Shown here: positions 22,925 through 33,400 of the stretch, in pieces
Layout: each line of letters starts with the position of its first letter
How positions within the stretch are numbered: position 1 is the stretch's first letter
Assembly: GCA_035772405.1 (NCBI GenBank)
Contig: JAYKKM010000427.1
Coordinates: 3,176,501-3,240,500, forward strand
Direction of reading: 5' to 3'
DNA from: Chrysogorgia sp. JL179-B06
Taxonomy: Eukaryota; Cnidaria; Anthozoa; Scleralcyonacea; Chrysogorgiidae
DNA: 64,000 nt
Position numbers and translations under genes: made by a program
The notes under the pieces: generated by a model
The model's database searches: none
Told to the model about the DNA's origin: nothing
Seen by the model: the letters and a program-made list of their open reading frames with translations, nothing else

Positions 22925-23355
22925 GGATTTTACATATTTGTTATCTGGAGAAGAATTGTAAAATATCTTGTCGTGCGAAAATTTCATCTTCATACCTTTT
23001 ACCCCTGCTAAAGTGATTTACTATTCACAGGAAATGACGTCAAAGCAGGGACACGCAAAAACATTTCACATTGATTCAGCAGTGAAATACAATGAAAGTT
23101 TGGGAATTGAGAGAATTTTGTCTAAACAGGTGTGTTTAAAGTCCAGAGCCAAACTTTCTTTGTATTTCACTGTTGAATAGTGTGCAATGACTTCGCGTGT
23201 CCCTGCTTTGACGTCATTTCCTGTGAATAGTAAATCAACTTTAGCAGGGAAAGAGGCATGAAGATGAAATTTTCGAACGACAAGATATATTAAATTCTTC
23301 TTGGTGGAACCCAAAGATTACGAATATGTAAAATACCCAAACCTCGGATAGGCAC
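22925..23355. repeat. Foldback element
   Basis: Left arm GAAAATTTCATCTTCATACC and GGAAATGACGTCAAAGCAGG is mirrored at right by CCTGCTTTGACGTCATTTCC and GGCATGAAGATGAAATTTTC. Arms about 190 bases; ends near TAGGCACTTTAAG. Confidence 0.87.
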
Positions 23356-23825
23356 TTTAAGTATTTTTCGCTACATTAAAGTTCTCTTATTTCTCCTTTT
23401 CATATTATGTGCAGAGAATGTAACCGACTTCAGGTTACAGGAAGGCGCCACTTGTGATCAACAGCTGCCAAAGCGGAGAGACAAGTTAACGCCTGCTTGA
23501 TGCCAATATAACGTTATTCCGTCGTGTATGTATTCATAAAATACACGGACTTATCTGATTCTCAGATTCAATATACTCAACACTCAAAATAATGACTCAT
23601 GTAAACATCTATAGCTTTTAGACGAGATTCCATCGAAATTTCTGGACGGGTTTGTGAAATTCCAAGCTGGATTTTTCGTCTGAATTGTCCTGTGATTTTT
23701 CTTCGCGGTGACGATACTGACCATAGTCTGAGGGGCCACATTCCTAACACGTTGTTGTGGTGAAGCATGTTTGATATCCTTGGCGGAAACCGACGGATGT
23801 CATGATATGACATATAGCCGAATTA

Positions 23826-24205
23826 AAAAAAAACACCATCTTGTTTGTACCAAACTCATTCCGTCAACGTAAATGTAAAACAACTACTTTCAATCGCTCA
23901 TTTCTTATTAGAACAACTAGGACTTGGAACTCTCTCCCTGAACACATAAGGCTAGATCATTTAAGAAGTAACTATTAGACTATTATAATAATGCTCTATT
24001 ATCCTGTTACAATGTTGACGATCCTCGAACTTGGAAAACTGTCTGGCTAAAGTGCAATACATTGTGAAGCCTCACTGAACCCATAACTTGCTGTTATTAG
24101 TTATTATTTTATTTTTGTAAGGGCCCACTGTATAATTGGTGTTTAACTGTTGTGGTGACCCTGCTTCTTCTGTGTAGTTTTAAGAGGCGAAGCTAAATAA
24201 ATAAA
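23826..24205 (+). pseudogene. LINE (CR1/Jockey-like) reverse transcriptase C-terminal remnant
   Basis: The translation gives FNRSFLIRTTRTWNSLPEHIR followed, after a frameshift and stop, by DDPRTWKTVWLKCNT, the usual C-terminal end of CR1/Jockey-type non-LTR polymerases. The sequence then runs through a 3' UTR into AAATAAATAAATC, a simple 3' tail. The polymerase body is missing: a 5'-truncated dead copy. Confidence 0.7.
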
Positions 24206-24409
24206 TCAATAAAAACTTTTTTCGAAAACTTTTACCTTTTTCATGGTTCTATAATTCACGTCGAAATACCACCATCGAAACCAAAAAATATCAAACTGCG
24301 CATTCACCTCAAGGCCGGACTAACTTAATTTGCTTTCATTACGAGAGAAGTAGTGAACTACCAAAATAAAGGAAACAACTGAAGAGTCGAGCGAAGGCCC
24401 TTAGTCAAA

Positions 24410-25075
24410 TTAACTGACATCATATCGAGTCTCCTCGGACCATAGCATGCCAATTTACTTCTTTATCCTTCATGATCTCGTTATCTGCGAGACTGGTATC
24501 CCTCTTCAACATTTCCACATATGTAAGCAGTTTACCACCACGCGTTGCCTCACCATGTACCGCCGTTCCCAAAGAATAAGGTCACTCACAGCGAGATTGT
24601 TGTTCCTCACACAGTAGCCATGCAGTTAGCCTAAGCCTGCAGGTCCTGATATTCTGTGTATAACACTGCGTAGATCTCACCATGCATATAACACCTTGTT
24701 CGTAATGTGGTCTCGCCAATTGACATTCAACACCATTGTCAACATGCGAGTATAGCAACCACTGAGTCTCTTCTTCTGTTCAACTGTGAGAGTCCATGTT
24801 TCAGATCCATAAAGAAGAATAGACTCAACTGTTGTAATAAACAGGCTTCTCTTGATGTGATCTGGCAGATTTGATCGCCATATTTTCTTCAAATTATGAA
24901 TTGAAAGGAAACGCTGGAAACGCAAGTGTTTTATTCCGAATAAAAAACGAAAACTTTGGCATGTTGTCGAAAGAGTGAATTCAGAAGAGTCTAAAGTTTG
25001 GGGCGAAGGCGCTTCGTCAGAGGGTGAAACGAAAGACTTTTGACAAAGAGCCTTCGTTCGAGATATGTTAATATA
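24410..25075 (-). pseudogene. LINE reverse transcriptase C-terminal remnant
   Basis: The minus strand encodes SLFITTVESILLYGSETWTL, then GCYTRMLTMVLNVNWRDH, the thumb-to-C-terminal part of a non-LTR reverse transcriptase. Beyond 24677 it continues across frameshifts (VSDLILWE, then KLLTYVEMLKRDTSLADNE). The polymerase core with YxDD is absent. Clearly dead. Confidence 0.8.
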
Positions 25076-25097
25076 TATCTTATTCATTCCACCGTAC

Positions 25098-25185
25098 CTT
25101 CATTACTCTGATGAAGGGCTCTGCTCGAAACGTCAGTATTTCGTTACTAAAAATCTTGGCAGTTTACCACCTTTTCACTTTGCTG
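25098..25185 (+). ncRNA. Hammerhead-like repeat motif
   Basis: CTCTGATGAAGGGCTCTGCTCGAAACGTCAG (quoted as two overlapping parts: CTGATGAAGGGC and GCTCGAAACGTC) has the two conserved hammerhead core boxes flanking a 4-bp stem. A second copy with the same 3' flank (CTAAAAATCTTGGCA) is at 27054. An extra A between core box and stem departs from the canonical ribozyme. Confidence 0.45.
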
Positions 25186-25326
25186 TACAACAACTATAGA
25201 GTTGTATTTTTGTGTTTTTTATTTTTAAACACTGTCTATACACAGCATATTACTTTTCAATCATTATTTGAGTGTTTTATTTTGACAATTCACTACCTTT
25301 TTCGTTTTGGTACATTAACACACTAA

Positions 25327-25867
25327 CTATGCAACATTTTAGTTAGATTTCTCACACTTAACTTGCTCTAAAAACTTAACTCTAGTAACGGAGTAAGAGT
25401 AACGACGAAGATTGAGAGTAACGGCGAAGATTGAGGGCGACACTTTAAGTACACTTACTGTTTGCTGTTCACTTCAGTCCGACTGTCCAAGCTTTCAGTC
25501 TTTTCAGGTGAACGTATACGCGGGATGTCTCTGCAGTTGTTATGAAGGTTCCTGGCTGGTTATCGCTTATATCTATATAAAAGCTTTGCGGTTAGTTTTA
25601 TTGCAAGTGACTACAAACAACAAAAACAAGACGATAATATAAGGCGTCTCTCGCGTGTGACAGTTGAATGAGAGCGCTAATGCGATGGAATGAACTAGTG
25701 ATTGCGGCCAATATCATAAGTACGTATTTGCGTAACTTGCAAGGATCGAGACGCCTATGATGTAGCCTGCATGCAGTCGGGCTCTACACTCAGGCATGTA
25801 ATCGGACGGGGACAGAGAGCTGAGGGGCTGTTTAGTATGAGCCCGCGGGGCTGATTAGCTTAAAGTG
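25327..25867. other. Spacer, nothing recognised
   Basis: No array or clear exon. The short frame at 25412 has no recognised domain. Confidence 0.4.
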
Positions 25868-26338
25868 CACATAACCTCAAAAAATTTTATTGTCTTATTT
25901 GGAAGAACCTTTAAAATGATAAAGTAACTTCTTTTGAAGATTTTCGTTTCTTTGCTTTCTTTTTGAGATATATCATGAGTTTGTTTGATATGTAAATGTC
26001 TGGAATTTCGTCACACATGCATAATGACTTATTGGAGAAATGCGTATATCTCTTTCATTCTCGAACGAAATCCTTTAAAATCGAGAAGTTTGGTGTTGTG
26101 GGAGAAACGCACATACGTGTTATTCACACTTTAGTGTTTTTATTTGATGAACGCAAAGATATATAACATTCTCTGATAACTCATTATGCATGTTGACGAA
26201 ATTCCAGATATTTGCATATCAAACAAATTGATATATCTCAAAAAGAAAGCGAAGAAGTGAAAATCTTCAAAAGAAGTTACTTTATCATTTTAAAAGTTCT
26301 TCCAAATAAGACAATAAAAATTTTGAGGTGAGGGGCAC
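25868..26338. repeat. Foldback element, reference copy of a family
   Basis: Left end AAGTGCACATAACCTCAAAA and right end TTTTGAGGTGAGGGGCACT. Arms of about 160 bases (GGAAGAACCTTTAAAATGAT mirrored by ATCATTTTAAAAGTTCTTCC). Half of this element recurs at 11725-11965. Confidence 0.9.
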
Positions 26339-27050
26339 TCTTTTTGGGTCGAGGAAATATTTTCGTGACATAAATCAGCCTGGTTAGCCTGCAGGCAGCC
26401 CGAATCATATAAACAGCTCGTAATATAAGTCGCAGCCGATAAATAAGTCGCATAATTTGTTTATGACTCAAATAAGCCCAAGTTTGAAAACTGGTCCAAA
26501 ATAAGGCCTGAAGAATATTACAGGACCCTATTTTGGCCTGGCCTATCCCCTTTCTCAACGGTCTTGCATATTAGATTTTCTCATATTTTCCTTCTATTTC
26601 CTTTCGTGAACTTGCGAGAAGGTCAGTTTGTAGACAACCAATACATGCTCACAAGTTGCGACAACGCAGACAGTAGCGGCTTTTTGTAAATAGTTGACGC
26701 AATACTTTGCGGCCAATATAGAAAAAGGTGCCGCTACGTTCAGGGTGGCGTTAATTCCGTTGCCCGTTGGAGACTTGCTATATAGATCAGTTTTCTACAA
26801 GGCGAGTTAGCCGCAGGTCCAATCAATCAAGTACCGTACTGCTGGAGTGGAACAAACTGCTCAGTCAAGTAGCTAGTATAAGCAAATCACTCAGTGAATC
26901 CTTCAGCAATTTGAATAAGGCAGCAATTTATATGATTTATTAGTTTATCTATTAGTTTTATTCAGTCTATAATATAATTCAGTATTGAATGACGATTATA
27001 TGGTAAATAAATGTTTATTTTGCGTCTAAATAACTTGTTTGATCCACATT
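26339..27050. other. Spacer, nothing recognised
   Basis: Contains short ATAAGTCGC repeats near 26420-26455. No gene signal. Confidence 0.4.
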
Positions 27051-27053
27051 TTA

Positions 27054-27115
27054 CTCTGATGAAGGGCTCCGCAAGCCAAACGTCAGTATTTGATTGCTAA
27101 AAATCTTGGCAAAGT
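27054..27115 (+). ncRNA. Hammerhead-like repeat motif, decayed
   Basis: CTGATGAAGGGCTCCGCAAGCC followed by AAACGTCAGTATTTG; the G of the GAAA box is lost. Shares both flanks with the 25098 copy. Confidence 0.4.
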
Positions 27116-27301
27116 TTCATACCCGGAGCTTCACTTTCAAAAAGAAATAACATGTTTACTGAGTGTAACTCTGTGTGTATTACAAGTAATGTTTGGCATT
27201 TCTCTTGATTAAACCGCATGTTCTAAGGATTTATGGTGAAAGAAAATTTCTGAGTGTTGGAATATATACATTTTTTAACCAGTTGCGAAAATTACAACAT
27301 C

Positions 27302-27375
27302 AAGGCCTTCCGGCTGGAATTGAACCCGCAACCCTGCGATACTAGTGCAGTGCTCTGACCACTTTGTCGAGAGCC
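27302..27375 (-). repeat. tRNA-like SINE head of a second type
   Basis: On the minus strand AAAGTGGTCAGAGCACTGC (A box) and GGGTTCAATTCC (B box) are about 35 bases apart, but the acceptor stem does not close. The family differs from that at 16673. Confidence 0.55.
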
Positions 27376-27782
27376 TAGTCACGAGTTCTGTATATATATA
27401 GTGGTGGTAATACAGAGAGAAGATTTCGGGTATATTACAAGTAATAGTTGGCATTTCACTCGATTAAACTACATGTTCTAAGGATTTATGGTGAAGGAAA
27501 ATTTCGAGTGTTAATTCGATAATTTCTCGCTGGTTTTTACGGCTTAGACAACGTTGATTTTAGGATCTAAAATAATCTGCTATAACCTCGTTATTAAACG
27601 CAATAAAACAGACGAGAAATGGTTGTGATCACAACATCGGATCACCATGCTCAATTGCGAGGTTTTCTTCACCTTTTGAGGTTGCTTTTGACAATCAAAA
27701 CAACTTTATTTTCAAACCAACCAACACCTTCCCATATCGCTTCAGAGAATTCTTGTAAAAATAATAATTCATTGAAAAAATT

Positions 27783-28047
27783 TACGGTCGACTTGATGAC
27801 GTCATTGAATCCAAGATGGCGGCGCCCACAATAATCCAACCTCGCCGAGGGTGAAAAGCCTGGGTACGAGGTTGACAATAATCTCGTGTTTTTATTTTTC
27901 GACAGATTTTATCTTGTTTTATTTATTTTTAAGAAGACTTGTTGTAGGAGTTGTATAGTCGAGTAGAGCTTCTTCCATTCAATGGACGAGTTGGATTATT
28001 GTGGGCGCCGCCATCTTGGATTCTATGACGTCATCAAGTCGATCAAA
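27783..28047. promoter_or_regulatory. Inverted pair of CRE/ATGGCGGC sequences upstream of TAF10
   Basis: About 50 bases at 27785-27840 (GACTTGATGACGTCATTGAA, CCAAGATGGCGGCGCCCAC) are repeated inverted at 27990-28047. Each copy has a CRE-like TGACGTCA and a YY1/TISU-like AAGATGGCGGC. The TAF10 start is 56 bases further on, so this is in promoter position. Confidence 0.65.
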
Positions 28048-28102
28048 CACGTTGAACCATTACACGAACTTTGCATGAAGTACTGTTTGGAGAAAATCAA
28101 AG

Positions 28103-29341
28103 ATGGCGGACAAGCAGAAAGTATTAATAAGCACTGTAAAAAGCGAAACACCAGCGACAGTAAGCACGCCAGCCGCTACAGCTTCGTCGTTGGGAACCTC
28201 TAAATCGTCAACATCTATCCCAAAAGATTCAACTGCTGAAATGAAGTCAAAATCTGGTGGTTCTTCGCTTGCTGACTTCTTGTTACATTTGGAAGATTAC
28301 ACTCCAACGGTAGTACACAGTAGTAAAACTTTAGTGTCAAGTTGTTTAGAATAGTTCTTGAATATGGAAAGGTCCTTTTAAGTCATCTCTTGTCCTATTA
28401 CATTATCGAGAACTCATCAATTCTTTTTCGCACTAGATCCCTGATGCAGTGACTTCGTACTACTTAAATAGGTCAGGATTTGAGGCATCAGATCCACGGC
28501 TGTGAGTAGATCTTCCCTGATTTGATAATGCATTTAAATTCAGACAAAGATTCCTCTAGCCCTTGCATGTTTTTGTTTTATTCAACAGGGTAAGACTCAT
28601 TTCTCTTGCTGCCCAAAAGTTTGTGTCAGACATAGCAAACGATGCATTACAGCACTGTAAGATGCGAGGATCTGTGCAAAGCTCAAGAAAGTCAGGAAAG
28701 GTAAGTGTCTGTGTAGCAATATGTTACATCTTTTGGAATGGGCTATTGAGCTATTCCATTTAATACCTGTCCCCCCTACCTGGAGTAGGGACTAGGAATT
28801 ATTCAGGGTAGCTGTATGTTGTAAAAGTTGAATTCCTCAGGGTATAGATAAACCCTTGTCCTCAATAGGGGGTACGGTTATTAAATGGAATAGCCCAATA
28901 AGCACAAGCAGTCAAAGTACATTAGCGAGGAAGGAACAAACGAAGGAAGGAAGGAAAGGAAAGGAACGAAGGAAGGAAGCGAGGAAGTAAGGAAGGAAGA
29001 AAGAAAGGGAAGAAAAGAAAGAAAGGAAGGAAGGAAAGAAAGATAGAAAGAAAATAACTCACTCTGCTACAATAAGTGTCATCCTGGCCACAGTCCAAGA
29101 ACCACCCCCAAAGAGATCTAATTACAGGTCATCAGTTCACCCTGCTTCCAACATACACAAGGCAGTAATTGTCAGAACACAAGTTTATAGGTCCAGAGGT
29201 GACAAGTGAACTACACAATTTTAAAATCTCACAATTTCCTTTTATTTTTAGGACAAGCATTACACGTTAACCATGGAAGACTTGACACCAGCGTTGGCAG
29301 AATATGGAATTAATGTTAAAAAGCCACCATACTTTGTGTAG
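28103..29341 (+). CDS. TAF10: Transcription initiation factor TFIID subunit 10
   Basis: Histone-fold subunit shared by TFIID and SAGA-type complexes; nuclear. Exons 28103-28309, 28437-28501, 28589-28700 and 29252-29341 give 157 residues with matching phases 0, 2, 0. Residues 1-55 are a low-complexity Ser/Thr/Lys-rich tail. The conserved core starts LEDYTPT, then IPDAVTSYYLNRSGFEASDP, then LISLAAQKFVSDIANDALQHC, and ends TLTMEDLTPALAEYGINVKKP, close to the family pattern throughout. The start is AAAGATGGCGGACAAG, a TISU-like context. An AATAAA lies two bases after the stop. Intron 3 has a small foldback element and a GGAA patch. Confidence 0.97.
28737..28892. repeat. Small foldback element in TAF10 intron 3
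   Basis: GGGCTATTGAGCTATTCC and TTAAATGGAATAGCCC are inverted ends; the inner part also pairs (CCTACCTGGAGTAGG). About 155 bases. Confidence 0.8.
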
Positions 29342-29342
29342 G

Positions 29343-29348
29343 AATAAA
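29343..29348 (+). promoter_or_regulatory. TAF10 poly(A) signal candidate
   Basis: AATAAA immediately after the TAG stop. If used, the 3' UTR would be very short. Confidence 0.5.
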
Positions 29349-30403
29349 ATTTCACAAAAGACAATTGAATACATGATAGTTTTACATACAGGGCATACAG
29401 TTTTTGGTATGAAAACAAGTCTAGCAGGCCCTACAGTTAATATGGCAGATAATTGTGAAGGGTAGTATACAGTGTTGTGAAGTCGATGGTTATGTGCAGA
29501 AAACACAGTATACTGTAGTGCTAGCCAATTTGTTTTCATTCTGAAAAAATGTGTGCATGTACAATTGTGAAAGTTATCTATTAGGAGTATTAAGGACATG
29601 GGTTTTGGGGCTCCACTAGGAGTCCAGCAGTGCCTAGGACCTCCAGGAAGAGTGACTGGAGAAATAACTGGTAATATCCTGGTATTATTTTGAAACCCAG
29701 CATTGTGAACAATATGTTGAGGATTGAAGTAAACAGTATGCCTTTTCTATAAGTAAGTTTAAAATATTACTACTTTGAAACTACAATAACTTTTGGATTA
29801 TGTGTATTGTATTTAATTATTAAAAAATGGAACAAACTGAAATGGTCTTTGCTTTTTATTTCCATTGAAGTCATCATATCTCTGCCTTGTTATTCAGCAC
29901 AGTACAAAATTATTCTTCATGCAATCACAAGACTATAATAAATTATAATATTAACCAGAATTATTTATTATAATATTAAATATTATTGAACTAACCACTT
30001 TTCATTTACAATATTTAACATTTACACTTGATTACAAATTTACAATACAGAACTGGTTGACAAAAATGTCAAGTGTCAGAATATATATATATATATATAT
30101 TATTAAATCTAGCAACATGAATGTATACATCTACCACCAACACCACAAAAGTATACACACATGTTAACATTTTTAGCCATTTCCACATTTTTTGAGAGAC
30201 AAGTTACACCATAAACATATTAATATATTACAGCTTTCAAAATAATTAATTATTACAAATTGTTAGCAGATTTGCTGCAAATTATCAACAAGTACACATC
30301 TTGAATCAATGAACTTAACTCAATCTCTGGATTCCACCTCTGAGGTCACAGTAGTGGCTATCATCTCTTCTTGAGGTAGCTATCACACCTGCCATAGAAT
30401 TTT
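29349..30403. other. Convergent spacer between TAF10 and the ClC gene
   Basis: AT-rich; a TA dinucleotide run at about 30081-30104, no coding frame recognised. TTTATT at about 29962 could give the ClC poly(A) signal on the minus strand. Confidence 0.5.
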
Positions 30404-33400
30404 TCATCGAGTTCTACTTTGCGTTTCATCTTGTTCTACATCATGAACTTCATCATGGCCTCCAACTGTCTGTCTTATCTGTATAGATAAAATTATCCAA
30501 GGGAAAATATAATCTTTGTTTCACTTTGTGAAGGGCTTTCGCTTGAAACACAAGACTTCCTTCACACTATTTTTTTTGGATGGTGGGTTAGCATTGCACT
30601 CTAGGTAGGGGGTTTGGGTTAGGATTAGGGGTTATTGAGATTAGGAATCAAACAATATAATATTAATCTTAAATACGCTTAATTTGGGATGAGACCATAG
30701 TGACCTCGAAAGCGAAGCTTAATTTCTCATGTGAAAGACTCAAGAGCAGCACACACCTCAGTAAGAGCAACAACGCCGACAAGACGTCCAAGTGATGTCA
30801 CATAAGCATGTGATAAGTTTAACAAGGCAAACAACTTGTGAACCTAAACATACAACAAGACACATTGCATAAACAGGACACGAAAAACACTTTAGTTTTA
30901 TCTCTCATCAATGCTGTGCAGTTCATCAACTCTCATCCTTGTTTGACCAGGAGCAAGGAGAGTCTAAACAACTCTCATACAAACTCTTGTCTTCCAACTC
31001 TCATCTTTGTTTGACCAGGAGCAAGAACAACTCTCATACAAACTCCTGTCTAGTTAACTCTCATCGTTGTTTGTTTAATCAGGGCTAAGATAAAAGAGTG
31101 CAGTACCTTTAATAATGACGTTTGCTCAACAAGTTGAAATGGAGCTGGATCAATTTGACACAACTCATAGTCAATATCTTTTTCAAGAATCTCATTCTCC
31201 CACTGCAGATACTGCAAAAAAAATAAATAGTCATGCAAGGAATTCAAAGGGTAATGCGAAGGGTAGGGCTAAAGACAGACAGTATACAGTAAAAACTCAT
31301 ATTGAACAAAACCTGTTCAGGAGAAAGGCTTTCTTGTGAACCTGGACTGCTTGTTTTATCCTAAAATAAAATAAAAATATTATAACAGTGATAAAATTAT
31401 ACCAGCTTCATGTAGTTACTAAAAACGAACATAGATGTTGAGTTCAAGGATTGTATATACAGGTACTGCAAGAAAGGCATGTATGATAAAGATAAAGGTA
31501 AATTCATACTTAATCATAATTTTACTCTCACCACAGAATCCAAAGTAGAACTACTTCCAGAAAACAAGCGTTGGAGTTGTTGAGACCCTGTCCGCAAATA
31601 AAGAACAAGTAATATTTATGTAAATATATTAATATAAACATCGCACATGTGTATATTTAAATAATAGAATATGCTTGCCAGGGTCTCTAAAACGTGATCA
31701 AACCTGAGTGACGTAATAAAGACACAAGAGAAGTGTAGAGAGAAGCAGAAGCCACTGAGGTGAGTTCTTATTACTTCACAAGGGTTTCAATCACGTTATA
31801 GATACCAGGACAAACATATTCTATTATTTTTATAAAAGATAAAAAGATAGATACTGTAAACCTGGCAGTCTATCCAATAATCCTCTACCAACAGATGGCT
31901 GTAAAGAAGATTGGTGTTCTCGAGACTGGAGCTGTGAAAATTATAACAAATAATTATTAAAATATCATCATTGAGATGAGCCATCAGTAAACTGTGTTTT
32001 CAAAATAATTTTACCTCAACTTCGCTGTCTGACAGAGCTCCACTGTTTTCAAACTTGTTTCTACAATAAAAAGCTTTAAATAAAATTGGGACAAGCTCTG
32101 GCTACCGAGGGAAGTGGTTAATTCCAGGGTGTAGGAGTAGCATCCACGGTCCCCTACCTAACAAGAGGAGCTACATGTAGGCTCATGGCAACGGCCTACT
32201 GTACATCATGCTCAGTATGGGCCACCTATGGTGACCAACTTATATGTATGTACTCTCTTTAATGTAGCACACATTAATACACTGTGGGTACATTCTAAAA
32301 ACAATACCTCTCATCTTGTTCAAGGAGAGGAGTAGGTGATGAGGCACGGGTTGAACTTGTCTGACTTTCAACACGACTACCATTTTTAGCATTGTTCATG
32401 TGTCTTGTTAGCAACATTTGCAGTTGGGCACGACGAATAGAACCGAATAACGTCATTGTTTCTAAAAAAGATGTATTCAGGTGTATCAGGACTCGTAAGA
32501 AACAAAGTTTGCTGTAGTGCTCTACACTAAGTTAGTGTAATAGTACAATGTACGCAGCATGATACTGAGATAGCAAATCACATTTAGCAGTTTTTAGAAA
32601 AATGTTATCTTTTAACCTACCTTGAGAATCCACTAAAGGAAATGAAGTAAGTTTTGATTTCTCAAGCAATACTTTCAGTTCTTTGTATGTGGCATTTCTT
32701 GTTATAAACAGCAAATCTGTCTTCATAATGTTAGCAACAGTCACTTTGTATAGTCTAAAAATACAAAATCATACGAATCTTCTATGGTCCTTGATAATAT
32801 TATCTTGATATATTATTGATATATTATCTTCAAGTTATGGCAAACATACTTAGAACTTGTTATTTCTGGTAGGTAAGGAAGTTTCTTGATTTGAATAATG
32901 CTGTCATAAATTGATGGTTGTAACCATTGAGCAATACCATTAGCAATCAACACCGCAACCTAAAACAACAAGAGTACTATAAAAAAGTGTTGTGCTTTAG
33001 GCATTAATGTAGAAATACAAATAAAAACTTTAAAAGGTTGGTGTATTGCTGAAATAGGGTCCCTGGTGAAAATCTTGACAGTATCCTACACGATCCTGCC
33101 AGGAATACTGTTTTCCAAGATCTTGGCAAGATTCAACCAAGATCCTGCCAAAATCCTACTAATATTCTGTCCAGACACTAACCTGCCAGGTTCTTTATAA
33201 GGAGGAAGGATCCTACAAGATCCTGACAAAGGATCCTGGTGGGATCTTTACCTGGTGGGATCCTTTAAAGATCATAGCAGGATCCCTGCAAGGATTTTCA
33301 CCAGGGGTGTAGGATGTCTAACGTTTCGAATTTCATGTCACCCTCTTTGACAATTAAAGGGCCTTCGCTTGAGACGTTAGATTTCCTACACATTATAGCT

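Noticed and set aside
23577..23813. Minus-strand 78-codon frame
   Set aside because: No domain recognised; adjacent to a LINE remnant and without splice or start context.
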